Shown one piece after another: positions 56,816 through 64,000 of a DNA stretch of 64,000 nucleotides. The DNA lies in assembly GCA_014584345.1 (NCBI GenBank), contig JACTNB010000017.1, positions 124,001 to 188,000 on the forward strand, written 5' to 3'. The DNA is from Planctomycetota bacterium (GTDB lineage Bacteria; Planctomycetota; Planctomycetia; Planctomycetales; Planctomycetaceae). The stretch's first letter is position 1, and every line of letters begins with the position of its first letter. The position numbers and the translations under genes are program-made. The notes under the pieces were generated by a model. That model did no database searches. It worked only from the letters and a program-made list of their open reading frames with translations, and was not told where the DNA came from.

Positions 56816-57793
56816 TCAGGTTTTTATACGAATCTTGTGTCGTGCCCAGGCGGCTGCCCCCTGAATGCCCGCGTCATCTCCCAGCTTCGCCACCACCACC
56901 TCGCACACATCCCTATAGGGAGGCAACAACCACTGCCGCATCCCCTCCTTGACTTTCTTCAAAAAGAACTCGGGCATCGCTTCCACCAGCCCCCCACCCA
57001 GCACGATCCGCTCCGGTGCCAGCATATGCACGAAGCCCGCAATCGTCTTGCCCAGTTGCAGCACCGCGCGCGAGAGAATTTCAACGACAATCGGCTCCCC
57101 TTCCTTCAAGGCCTCCGCCAAAGTCCCACTCCGGATATTCGCCAGGTCCGTCCCGGCCTTTTCCGCCACCGAGGGGGCCTGTCCGCGATAAGCCGCCTGC
57201 GCGATCAGCGAACTGATCGCCAGCCGGCTGCAAACCGCTTCCAGAGAGCCGGGCAGACCTGCCGAGGCAATTGGCCCATCCGGAACCGTCGGAATGTGAC
57301 CAATCTCCATGCAGGAAATGCGATGACCCTGAAAAATCTGTCCCTCGTAAACGAAGCCCCCTCCGATGCCCGTTCCCGGGAAAACCCCCAGCATGCTCCG
57401 GGCACCCCGACCCGCCCCAAACTGGTATTCGCCAAACACTCCCGCATCCACATCATTCAATACCACGACGGGCTTCTTGAATTCCTTTTGCAGCAACTCC
57501 GCTATATTCAAATTCTTCCAGCCCAGATTGGGCGCCTGCAGCAACACTCCGTTTTCCGGATCCACCGGCCCAGGGCACCCAATGCCGATACCTTGAATCT
57601 GGTCGAGAGTACTCCCGGCATTGGCAATCGCATCGTGGATACACTTGACAACTCGCTCGACTCCCGCGCCGGCCCCTTGAAACCCTTTTGTTTTCTTACG
57701 TTCCCGCCCCAGGCAGCGGTACTCTTCGTCAAAGATCGCAGCCAACATCTTGGTTCCGCCGAGATCAAAACCCATCCAGTGTCGTTCTGCCAC
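56816..57793 (-). CDS. ROK-family kinase, probable glucokinase
   Basis: A 325-residue ROK protein. ATP-binding DLGGTK at residues 10-15; FPGTGIGGGFVYEGQIFQGH with EIGHIPTV (catalytic Asp-type loop VVLNDVDAGVFGEYQFGAGR upstream). ROK sugar kinases normally carry a CGCGNRGC zinc cluster before the substrate loop; here the corresponding text is SCMEIGHIPTVPDG and GSLEAVC, so the cluster is missing. It phosphorylates a hexose, possibly glucose, in the cytoplasm. The start is GTG 57793 with AAGGA 7 bases upstream. It lies 198 bases before ppx and may share its transcript. Confidence 0.93.
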   Translation of the reverse strand: MAERHWMGFDLGGTKMLAAIFDEEYRCLGRERKKTKGFQGAGAGVERVVKCIHDAIANAGSTLDQIQGIGIGCPGPVDPENGVLLQAPNLGWKNLNIAELLQKEFKKPVVVLNDVDAGVFGEYQFGAGRGARSMLGVFPGTGIGGGFVYEGQIFQGHRISCMEIGHIPTVPDGPIASAGLPGSLEAVCSRLAISSLIAQAAYRGQAPSVAEKAGTDLANIRSGTLAEALKEGEPIVVEILSRAVLQLGKTIAGFVHMLAPERIVLGGGLVEAMPEFFLKKVKEGMRQWLLPPYRDVCEVVVAKLGDDAGIQGAAAWARHKIRIKT

Positions 57794-58341
57794 GTCGTGT
57801 CCTTATTCTATCTGGAGTTTCCCCACGCATCGACAGGACGTGCCCGCCCCACACGATTTATCTGGGCTGAAACGCGTTTCCATCCTCACTACAACCATAC
57901 CGTGGCCCCTTAAATTCCACACGCACTATAACTGATCCCCCTAGACTTGTCAGATATCCGAGAGTGGAAACCGTAACTTTCCCCTTCCCCCGCGGCAGGC
58001 CACTACACCCCAGAAAGAACCCCCTATTCCATGAATACCTCCCCGTCTACCCATTCCCTTTCCGGGGAAATGGCTGGGATTGTGCCGAATAACAAACTTG
58101 CAGCGAATACCCAGTTCGATGAATTTGGGAGGCCATACACCTATTGACCGATCTGAGAGTTTAACTACAATCACGGTGCATGGATAAAACGGTGAATCTA
58201 CACTGAATAAACATGCGCACAGTTCCCTGACTTTCTTCAACTCCATGATTCACTTACGTTCTATGACTCGCATTCGTTCGGGATGCCGTTGCGGAACAGG
58301 AATTATGCAGTGAGTGAGTCCGGTCGCAACAAAGGAGTGTA
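57794..58341. other. Intergenic region before the small ORF and response-regulator gene
   Basis: 548 bases between divergent genes. It includes an AT-rich patch near 58141-58260. No repeat element is present. Promoters for both directions should be here, and the ribosome-binding site AAAGGAG of the small ORF at its right end. Confidence 0.4.
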
Positions 58342-58497
58342 ATGGCCTGTCATCCCTGCCATGATTTAAGGGATGCAATATTGACAGGGCGTGAGAAAAC
58401 CACTGTGTGCAGTAGCATGCAAGTCACACAATGGCGTTCGGGTGAGTCTGGCACGTCAATCCCCCGTCATGTCCAAATTAAGGATGGAGCGACATGA
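58342..58497 (+). CDS. Small ORF coupled to the response regulator
   Basis: A 51-residue open frame starting MACHPCHDLRDAILTGREK. AAAGGAG lies 4-10 bases upstream of the ATG, better than most sites in this window. The frame ends as TGA overlapping the ATG of the next gene (ATGA at 58494-58497), so translation may be coupled. The N-terminal C-x-x-C (ACHPC) is the only motif. Not a recognised leader peptide. A competing view is that the overlap is chance and only the downstream gene is real. Confidence 0.5.
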   Translation: MACHPCHDLRDAILTGREKTTVCSSMQVTQWRSGESGTSIPRHVQIKDGAT

Positions 58498-59072
58498 AAA
58501 CCGTTTTTACCACAGGCGAGGCCGCAAAAATCTGCAAGGTGAGTCAGCAGACGATCATTCGCTGCTTTGATTCCGGACAATTAAAGGGCTTTCGCGTTCC
58601 CGGTTCCAAATTCCGGCGAATTCCCCGGGACGTCCTATTCAAATTTATGCGTGAGAATGGCATTCCCACCGATGCCCTGGAGAGTGGCAAGCGCAAGGCG
58701 CTCATCGTGGACGACGACCACGAACTCGTGGAACTGATGCGCGATGTCATGGAGGCCGACGGACGTTTCGAGGTCCGCGTGGCCAATAATGGCTTCGATG
58801 CCGGTATGATGGTCAAGGAATATCACCCAGACGTAATTGTGCTGGATGTGATGTTGCCCGATATCAATGGCAAGGAAGTCTGCCAGCGGGTCCGCAGTGA
58901 TTCCGCCATGGATGACGTTCGCATCATCTGCATTAGCGGCATGGTCGAACGCGAAAAAATCGACGAACTCCGACAAGCCGGAGCCAACGATTTCCTGCAA
59001 AAACCGTTTGACGTGGAAACGCTGATGGCCCGCGTCTGTAAACTGCTCGATGTCGAGCCTGCCAGGGTCTAG
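58494..59072 (+). CDS. Helix-turn-helix plus receiver domain response regulator
   Basis: A 192-residue protein. Residues 1-57 form a MerR/excisionase-type HTH (TTGEAAKICKVSQQTIIRC, FRVPGSKFRRIPRDVLFKF). Residues about 68-185 are a receiver: acidic pocket DDD at 73-75, phosphoacceptor Asp118 in VIVLDVMLPD, Thr/Ser150 region CISGMVE, Lys170 in FLQKPFD. DNA-binding at the N-terminus rather than C-terminus is the unusual order, also known in planctomycetes. The phosphodonor is probably the histidine kinase two genes down. GGATGG lies upstream of ATG 58494. Confidence 0.92.
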   Translation: MKTVFTTGEAAKICKVSQQTIIRCFDSGQLKGFRVPGSKFRRIPRDVLFKFMRENGIPTDALESGKRKALIVDDDHELVELMRDVMEADGRFEVRVANNGFDAGMMVKEYHPDVIVLDVMLPDINGKEVCQRVRSDSAMDDVRIICISGMVEREKIDELRQAGANDFLQKPFDVETLMARVCKLLDVEPARV

Positions 59073-59106
59073 GTCAATACCCACCCCGACGGCATGTCAT
59101 TCACAC

Positions 59107-59136
59107 GCCGCGCACGAGAGTGCGCGGCTATTTTTT
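59107..59136 (+). terminator. Intrinsic terminator between response regulator and histidine kinase
   Basis: GCCGCGCAC at 59107-59115 and GTGCGCGGC at 59120-59128 form a perfect 9-bp stem with a GAGA loop, followed by TATTTTTTC. It lies between the stop of the regulator (59072) and the kinase start (59149). Confidence 0.85.
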
Positions 59137-59148
59137 CGGACGGCCCCC

Positions 59149-59952
59149 ATGTCCGCACCGAACTCCTCCTCAACCAGTAAAACTCCCCCTGGCGAACAGG
59201 CGGGGCGCGAATTCGCACCCCGCGACGATTTATTGGCAGCTTTGGGTGAATTCTCCGCAGCCGCCGGACACGAAATCAACAATCCCCTGGCCGTCATCCT
59301 GGGACGCGTGCAACTCCTGCTGCCCGGAGAAACCGATCCTGCGCGACGGCAATCCCTCGAAACGATTGCCGGGCAAGCCCACCGCATTCGCGACATGATT
59401 GGCGATCTCATGCTGTTCGCCAATCCCCCCGCGCCACGTTTGCAAACCGTAAATGTCGCGGACAGCCTCGCCCCCTTGATCGATAACCTGATTGCTTCGA
59501 GACCCCCCAGCAGCACGATTCCCCCTCCGCAACTCGACTTTACCCTGCCGTCCGACCTCCGGGTGCAAGCAGATCCCGATCAATTCCGCACCGTCCTCGC
59601 CGAACTGCTCCGCAATGCCCTGCACCCCACTGTCGCCGCCACCCGCGTGCTTCTGCACGCGGAAGTTTCCCCCGTCGAGCCGCGCTGCTGCCTGCTGACG
59701 ATTCGCGACAATGGGCACGGCCTGACCCCCAACGAAGCGGTCCACCTCTTCAATCCTTTTTTCTCAGGACGCCAGGCAGGCCGCGGACTGGGATTCGGCC
59801 TGTGCAAAGCCTGGAGACTGACGACGTTGCAAGGGGGGCATATCAAAGTGGTCGCGCACGGTGTCGACCACGATCCGGGCAGCGAAAATTTCGCCACGGA
59901 ATTCCACCTGCATTGGCCCCTGACAAGTACCGACCCGGAAAACGAAAACTGA
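59149..59952 (+). CDS. Histidine kinase
   Basis: A 267-residue kinase without a membrane segment. The phosphorylation site is AGHEINNPLAVILG with His41; the N box is LAELLRNALHPTV; G1 is DNGHGLTPN; G2 is GRGLGFGLCKAW. The extra N-terminal 30 residues (SSSTSKTPPGEQAGREFAP) are low-complexity. It probably phosphorylates the HTH-receiver protein upstream. A terminator at 59107-59136 stands between them, with the kinase start 13 bases after it, so kinase expression needs read-through or its own promoter. No ribosome-binding site is obvious. Confidence 0.9.
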   Translation: MSAPNSSSTSKTPPGEQAGREFAPRDDLLAALGEFSAAAGHEINNPLAVILGRVQLLLPGETDPARRQSLETIAGQAHRIRDMIGDLMLFANPPAPRLQTVNVADSLAPLIDNLIASRPPSSTIPPPQLDFTLPSDLRVQADPDQFRTVLAELLRNALHPTVAATRVLLHAEVSPVEPRCCLLTIRDNGHGLTPNEAVHLFNPFFSGRQAGRGLGFGLCKAWRLTTLQGGHIKVVAHGVDHDPGSENFATEFHLHWPLTSTDPENEN

Positions 59953-60013
59953 ATCGTCAGCCCGCATTGCCCGCACCGCTGCGAACGCCGCCACCGATCC
60001 GCTGCTCGGTGTC

Positions 60014-61039
60014 TCAGGCCCGCACCAGCCCGGGTGTCGGATCGATATCGAGTGAGGCAAACTCCTCCACGCGATATTTTTCCCAGGCAATAGCCCCCAT
60101 GGCGGCATTGTCGGTGCAATATTCCCGGGGCGCGACGATCAATTCAATCCCCTGTGTGCCGCACATCAACTCCAGGTGATCACGGAGTCTACCATTGGCG
60201 GCAACGCCCCCGCCAAGACACAACACGCGATGCCCCGTTTGCTGCAGGGCTTGCGTGCTTTTCTCGACCAGCACGTCCACAACCGCCTGCTCGAAACTGG
60301 CCGCGATATCCGAAATTCGCAGAGCCGTCAGAGGAGGCGGCTGGCGATGCGCCCCCGGTTGCCCCTGCACTTCATACAACACGGCGGTTTTCAACCCGCT
60401 GAAGCTGAAAGCCAGGCGATCCTGTTTCGCGAAGGCGCGGGGAAAGGCGAACGCGCGGGGATTCCCTCCCCGCGCCGCCTTTTCTATTGCCGGCCCCCCC
60501 GGATAGGACAGACCCAGAATTTGCGCAACCTTGTCGAAGGCTTCGCCGGCGGCATCGTCGATGGTCGACCCCAACAACCTCTGATCCAGCGCGGACCGGC
60601 AATCGTACAAATTGGTGTGCCCTCCACTGACAACCAATCCGACGGCGGGAAACACGTTGCGTCCAGCCGCCATCTGACAGGCAAACAGATGCCCGGCGAC
60701 ATGATCGATGGCGATCAACGGAATCTCCAGCAACATGGCCAGGGTCTTAGCGGCCGTCACCCCCACCAGCAACGACCCGATCAAGCCCGGATGTGTTGCC
60801 ACTGCAACCGCACAAAGATCGCGGGGACTTGCATCGGCCTCGCGAAGTGCCTCGTCGATGACCGGCAAAATGCGTTCCAGATGCGCCCGCGCCGCCAGTT
60901 CGGGCACCACCCCGCCAAAACGCTCGTGTAAGGCCACCTGGGAGGCCACGACGGAACTCAGCACTGACAGATCGTCCCTGATCACCGCAGCCGCGGTTTC
61001 GTCGCAGGTTGATTCGATCGCCAATAACATCCCAGCCAT
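60014..61039 (-). CDS. tsaD: tRNA N6-adenosine threonylcarbamoyltransferase TsaD
   Basis: A 341-residue ASKHA protein (Gcp/TsaD). Landmarks are LAIESTCDETAAAVI at the start, GVVPELAARAHLERI, LIAIDHVAGHLFACQM with the metal His pair (H-x3-H), VVSGGHTNLYDCRS, TIDDAAGEAFDKVAQIL and PGGPAIEKAARGG. It adds the threonylcarbamoyl group to A37 of ANN-decoding tRNAs with TsaB/TsaE. ATG 61039 (MAGML) has GTGGGA upstream; an ATG at 61030 gives a 3-residue shorter protein. It is single, convergent with the histidine kinase. Confidence 0.97.
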   Translation of the reverse strand: MAGMLLAIESTCDETAAAVIRDDLSVLSSVVASQVALHERFGGVVPELAARAHLERILPVIDEALREADASPRDLCAVAVATHPGLIGSLLVGVTAAKTLAMLLEIPLIAIDHVAGHLFACQMAAGRNVFPAVGLVVSGGHTNLYDCRSALDQRLLGSTIDDAAGEAFDKVAQILGLSYPGGPAIEKAARGGNPRAFAFPRAFAKQDRLAFSFSGLKTAVLYEVQGQPGAHRQPPPLTALRISDIAASFEQAVVDVLVEKSTQALQQTGHRVLCLGGGVAANGRLRDHLELMCGTQGIELIVAPREYCTDNAAMGAIAWEKYRVEEFASLDIDPTPGLVRA

Positions 61040-61157
61040 GCATCCCACTTCCCACACGGTTGACGTGCGCCTGCCACGGGCGAAGCCAGTGCAACGTCTT
61101 GATAAAAAAGACGCCAAGCACTGGCACCCAGCGCGGCTCGCTCGGCGACCGGTTAAT

Positions 61158-61292
61158 CAGTATTTCTTACCCGGGTGAATAAAACAGGATGCTGACTTTG
61201 GCGAACTAGCCGCGACGGTGAGGGCGTGGCTAGTTTTCCGGGCATTATTGAGACAAAATTTCCCGCATTGGGAACTGTGTGAGACGTGTGGG
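61158..61292 (-). mobile_element. MITE-like inverted-repeat element, copy F (collapsed)
   Basis: Only the arm tips remain: AACTAGCCGCG at 61204-61214 and the reverse tip CGTGGCTAGTT to 61235, with almost the whole spacer and most of both arms lost (32 bp from tip to tip). Outer text is kept: GTATTTCTTACCCGG near 61160 and GTGTGAGACGTGTGG near 61277, plus AAACAGGATGCTGACTTTG at the left, the reverse form of the flank of copies B-D. Sequences TAATCAG lie at 61154-61160 and 61294-61300. Confidence 0.6.
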
Positions 61293-61320
61293 CTAATCAG
61301 GCTCCTGGCGGAAGCGCGGA

Positions 61321-62811
61321 TCAGAGCACGGTCATGCGAGGAACGACAAAAAAGCCTCGGGGTAACTCGGCCGCTTCCTTTTCTGCGGATTTGGCTTCCG
61401 GCGGCTGTTCCTCGGCCTTTTTCTGTTCCTCGGTGCTAGTCAGTTTCGAGTGAACAAACTCCAGTGCCTTGAGGAATTGCGTATCAACATAATCACTGGC
61501 CGGTGGGCCTTCCTTCCGCAACACATCCCGTTCACTGCGAAATCGCCGATAATCGAGCATCTGCTTGGTGTCGAACATCACTTCATAGCCTTCATCGGGC
61601 ATCACACCCCATTCATCTTCCGGAGTGGCTTTTGGAAAGCGATGGATGTTCTTGCCGCTGGGGCGATGATAACTGGCGGTTGTCAGTTTCAAGGCACTTT
61701 CACCTTCTTCCAGTTCAATCACGTTCTGCACGCTTCCCTTGCCCCACGAGCGTTCTCCCACCACGACGGCCCGTGCGTGATCCTGCAAGCAGGCACTGAG
61801 AATCTCGCTGGCAGATGCGCTGAAACGATTGACCAGCACGGCCATCGGGAAACCTGTGAATGTTCCCCGCTTCTTTGCCCGCCACGTCCGTTCCTGCGTG
61901 TTCCGCCCCTTGGTGCTGACAATCTTGCCCGAATCGACGAACAAGTCCGAAATTTCCACCGCCGCCGTCAGCAGGCCTCCGGGATTCCAGCGCAAGTCCA
62001 GAATCAACCCCTTCATGCCTTCCTTTTCCAGTTGTTTCAAGGCGGCCTGCATCTCGCTGGCACTATTCCGGCTGAAGTGGGACAACCGGATATAACCGAT
62101 TTTCTCCTCGGGATTCACCATAAAATTCCAGGTCCCGTCCGGGTTGTAGCGGTCTCCCATAACCGTCGCCACCTTGATGATGTCCCGAGTGACTTCCAGC
62201 GTTTCTATACTCGCCTTGCGAATTTCCACGTTGGCGTCGTCCGCCCCGTCCGGCTTCTCGCCTTCCGCGACTTCCGGAGAATCGCCCATCGGCGTCTCGT
62301 GGCGGACCGTCAATTTCACCTTCTGCCCCGGAGGTCCCTTCAACAGCAAGACTGCCGTGTTGAGTTCCTTACCCAGTTCAAATTCGACGACTTCCTTGCC
62401 CTCGATGCTCACAATCCTGTCTCCGGCGCGAATGCCGGCTTCGTAGGCGGGGCTCCCGGGCAGGGGGGTCATTACAATCAGTTCCCGGCGTTCGGGATCG
62501 AAATGCACCTGGATGCCAATCCCCCCAAACTCCTGCTGGACGTCCTGTTCGAACGAAGCCAGATCCTCGGGGCTGATGTAGTTCGAGTAGGGATCCAGCT
62601 TGGAAAGCATCCCCTGAATGGCCGCTTCGATCAAATCGCGACGGTCGATATCCTTCACGTAATTCCGGTCGATTTCCTCGAACGTGTCCACGAACAAACG
62701 CATCAGTTCGTAGTTTTCGTTATTCTCCTCGGCAGAGGAGACCTTCGCCCAAACCAGGGTCGCGGACAACAACAGGCAGACCAGCCAGGCAGCATTCGCG
62801 GAATTCCGCAT
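61321..62811 (-). CDS. C-terminal processing peptidase (S41 family)
   Basis: A 496-residue protease with a signal peptide (MRNSANAAWLVCLLLSATLV). PDZ domain near residues 85-180 (GGIGIQVHFDPERRELIVMT, GSPAYEAGIRAGDRIVSI). Peptidase domain has the Ser nucleophile in NRFSASASEILSACLQDHAR and Lys in ERSWGKGSVQNVIELEEGES. C-terminal GIRPLAPPE-type region is replaced by an acidic Lys/Glu tail (EEQKKAEEQPPEAKSAEKEA). It cleaves protein C-termini in the periplasm or cell wall, as in CtpA/Prc. ATG 62811 has AAGGAG 8 bases upstream. Upstream is the pilin-like gene, divergent. Confidence 0.96.
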   Translation of the reverse strand: MRNSANAAWLVCLLLSATLVWAKVSSAEENNENYELMRLFVDTFEEIDRNYVKDIDRRDLIEAAIQGMLSKLDPYSNYISPEDLASFEQDVQQEFGGIGIQVHFDPERRELIVMTPLPGSPAYEAGIRAGDRIVSIEGKEVVEFELGKELNTAVLLLKGPPGQKVKLTVRHETPMGDSPEVAEGEKPDGADDANVEIRKASIETLEVTRDIIKVATVMGDRYNPDGTWNFMVNPEEKIGYIRLSHFSRNSASEMQAALKQLEKEGMKGLILDLRWNPGGLLTAAVEISDLFVDSGKIVSTKGRNTQERTWRAKKRGTFTGFPMAVLVNRFSASASEILSACLQDHARAVVVGERSWGKGSVQNVIELEEGESALKLTTASYHRPSGKNIHRFPKATPEDEWGVMPDEGYEVMFDTKQMLDYRRFRSERDVLRKEGPPASDYVDTQFLKALEFVHSKLTSTEEQKKAEEQPPEAKSAEKEAAELPRGFFVVPRMTVL

Positions 62812-63416
62812 AAAACGGCTCCTTCTCGTTCAGCGAGGATATTTCAAGGGAAAGATCGCAACACCAGTTCACTGCATTGTGCTGCCTTTCCCTTTTCTCA
62901 TCAAATCTTAAGAAAACTACCCCTGTCCGGCAAGATGCTTCCGCAAAACAGGCCTGCGAAGCCCAGGGCTACTCTCATACGTGAAGAATCCCGGATAACG
63001 AGCCTCGTCGCGGCTGGCAGTCCCCCCCGATCCTCTGGCCGAGAAATACACAAAAAATGGCAGCCCCATCCTTGTAACACACCTCGCAGGATCCAACCGA
63101 GGGAACACCAAAGGAGCCACAACCCAAATAAATACAAGGCATTACAACAGACAAAAGCCCTGACTGACCCCGCTCCCAGCAATCGCGGCGGATTTGCACG
63201 AAACTGGCGGCCCCGTTTGCCCCCCGCGAAAAACACGGGATGACGTGAAGCAACATCCCTGGAATCATGTAATCGCGGAACCCGCTCCGCCTGGACGCAA
63301 AAAAAATGCTATAGATAGATTACTGACAGGATCCACTCTCGGCACAACTCAATTCCGGCCAGTCACGGAATTAAACAACAGCTCACATTTCTAATACGCG
63401 AGACAGGGGCACTTTC
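62812..63416. other. Divergent intergenic region, S41 protease and pilin-like gene
   Basis: 605 bases. No gene supported. The right end contains AAAAAAATGCTATAGATAGA, plausible as a minus 10 region of the downstream gene, and the left end must hold the protease promoter. No long inverted repeat was found. Confidence 0.4.
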
Positions 63417-63695
63417 ATGGGTATTCACCTGCTGACATCACTTTGGCACGACGAAGCAGGATTTATCGTCTCGTCGGAGGTCGTCCTGATCGGAACCATC
63501 ACCGTGCTGGGCATGATCGTCGGACTCAGCGAAGTGGCCTTCAACATCAACAAGGAACTGGGAGATGTGGCCATGGCCTTCGGCCATGTAAACCAGGGTT
63601 ACCATTTTCCAGGCATGTCCAGCGGCGATGGGGAGAATCAGGAAGATTCCGGCAGTAGTCTGGTCTGTGATGCCCCCCCAACTCCGGAGGGTTAA
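63417..63695 (+). CDS. Flp/type IVb pilin-like small protein
   Basis: A 92-residue protein with one membrane segment typical of Flp pilins: DEAGFIVSSEVVLIGTITVL followed by GMIVGLSEVAFNIN. The acidic-then-hydrophobic start and the E five residues into the segment are as in type IVb prepilins processed by TadV. The tail is polar (GMSSGDGENQEDSGSSLVCD). No tad gene is nearby in the window. ATG 63417 has AGGGG 8 bases upstream. It is alone; the next gene ends on the opposite strand. Confidence 0.78.
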   Translation: MGIHLLTSLWHDEAGFIVSSEVVLIGTITVLGMIVGLSEVAFNINKELGDVAMAFGHVNQGYHFPGMSSGDGENQEDSGSSLVCDAPPTPEG

Positions 63696-63827
63696 TTACC
63701 CGGAATTTCGAGCCCTCGCTACCCGATGGAACTTGGCTTGCCGTCCGCGGGTGGGATTTTTTTGAATATTTGCAAGCAATTCATCGCAGCCTCATGTAGC
63801 CCAACCGCACGAGGATACCGCATAAAT

Positions 63828-63844
63828 GGTACGCACAGCGTACC
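63828..63844. repeat. Short palindromic repeat, copy 4
   Basis: GGTACGCACAGCGTACC, preceded by CATAAAT and followed by CTATGGAAAAATGG. It is a near-perfect inverted pair with one mismatch in the centre. Confidence 0.7.
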
Positions 63845-63892
63845 CTATGGAAAAATGGGGCATGCATGGGAAGTCTGGCCGCTCCCATGGAT

Positions 63893-64000
63893 TCAACCGG
63901 CATCGGCCGGCGTTCCCGCCAACGGGATCCTGCAGAGCGCCCATTGCCCGAAGTTCTCCTCGACCTCCACTTGAATTTCATTCAGGCCCTGCGTCGCTTC
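63893..64000 (-). CDS. C-terminus of a gene cut by the window edge
   Basis: A minus-strand frame open to the window end reads EATQGLNEIQVEVEENFGQ then WALCRIPLAGTPADAG and a TGA at 63893-63895. Codon choice is protein-like and the sequence is amphipathic. Family not recognised. The rest lies beyond the window. Confidence 0.6.
   Translation of the reverse strand, partial: EATQGLNEIQVEVEENFGQWALCRIPLAGTPADAG

Overview
The window reads as chromosome of a planctomycete (Planctomycetales, probably Planctomycetaceae-like). Lineage markers seen directly are two prepilin-type DUF1559 proteins with the C-terminal H-X9-DG motif, a neighbouring DUF1587/1592/1588-type cytochrome-like protein and DUF1552 protein, an FG-GAP/VCBS protein, a PQQ-like propeller protein, many secreted proteins and lipoproteins of unknown function, and loose gene packing. 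No rRNA, tRNA, CRISPR array, phage or transposase gene was found.

Layout. 1-9 kb: start of a secreted protein cut by the window edge, two near-identical DUF1559 genes, a small lipoprotein, a translationally coupled FG-GAP/TPR gene pair, a decayed stretch with gene fragments, a small membrane protein and a methyltransferase. 9.7-15 kb: a secreted PQQ-like propeller with a methyltransferase-like insert, the Mg2+ channel mgtE, and a HEPN-like protein. 15-24.6 kb: carB, an MnmE-like GTPase without the usual C-terminus coupled to a LarA-like gene, a CBS-pair protein, a DMP19-like protein and an NRAMP-like transporter with an altered metal site. 24.8-32.3 kb: a membrane protein, the cytochrome-like/DUF1552 pair and an FtsX-like permease. 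32.5-41.8 kb: a DUF455 ferritin-like protein, a HEAT-repeat lipoprotein, a GlsB/YeaQ protein, recA, and several small envelope proteins. 42.6-46.3 kb: an ECF sigma factor, its probable anti-sigma partner, a proline-rich membrane protein and flotillin floA, in that transcription order. 46.7-49.2 kb: eboE with an overlapping methyltransferase, and a GNAT. 49.5-57.8 kb, all minus strand: ROK kinase, ppx/gppA, ppk, aldose 1-epimerase and two overlapping ATP-grasp ligases, i.e. polyphosphate turnover beside sugar and peptide-ligase genes. 58.3-64 kb: a small ORF coupled to an HTH-receiver protein, a histidine kinase behind an intrinsic terminator, tsaD, an S41 protease, a Flp-like pilin and the C-terminus of another gene.

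The feature that ordinary annotation would miss is a family of about 240-bp non-coding elements. Each has two 30-bp inverted arms (starting AACTAGCCGCGCCCGTCAGG) around about 80 bp, plus outer terminal inverted repeats near CCGCATTTCTCAC. Copies lie at about 23.1, 32.4, 42.4 and 49.4 kb; a core-only copy is at 0.45 kb, a collapsed copy at 61.2 kb and a lone arm at 35.6 kb. In the 49.4-kb copy the segment between the arms is flipped relative to its flanks. The 42.4-kb copy appears to have inserted beside a second short palindromic repeat (GGTACGCAGAGCGTACC), which occurs four times. These look like MITE-type, non-autonomous elements whose mobilising enzyme is elsewhere in the genome.
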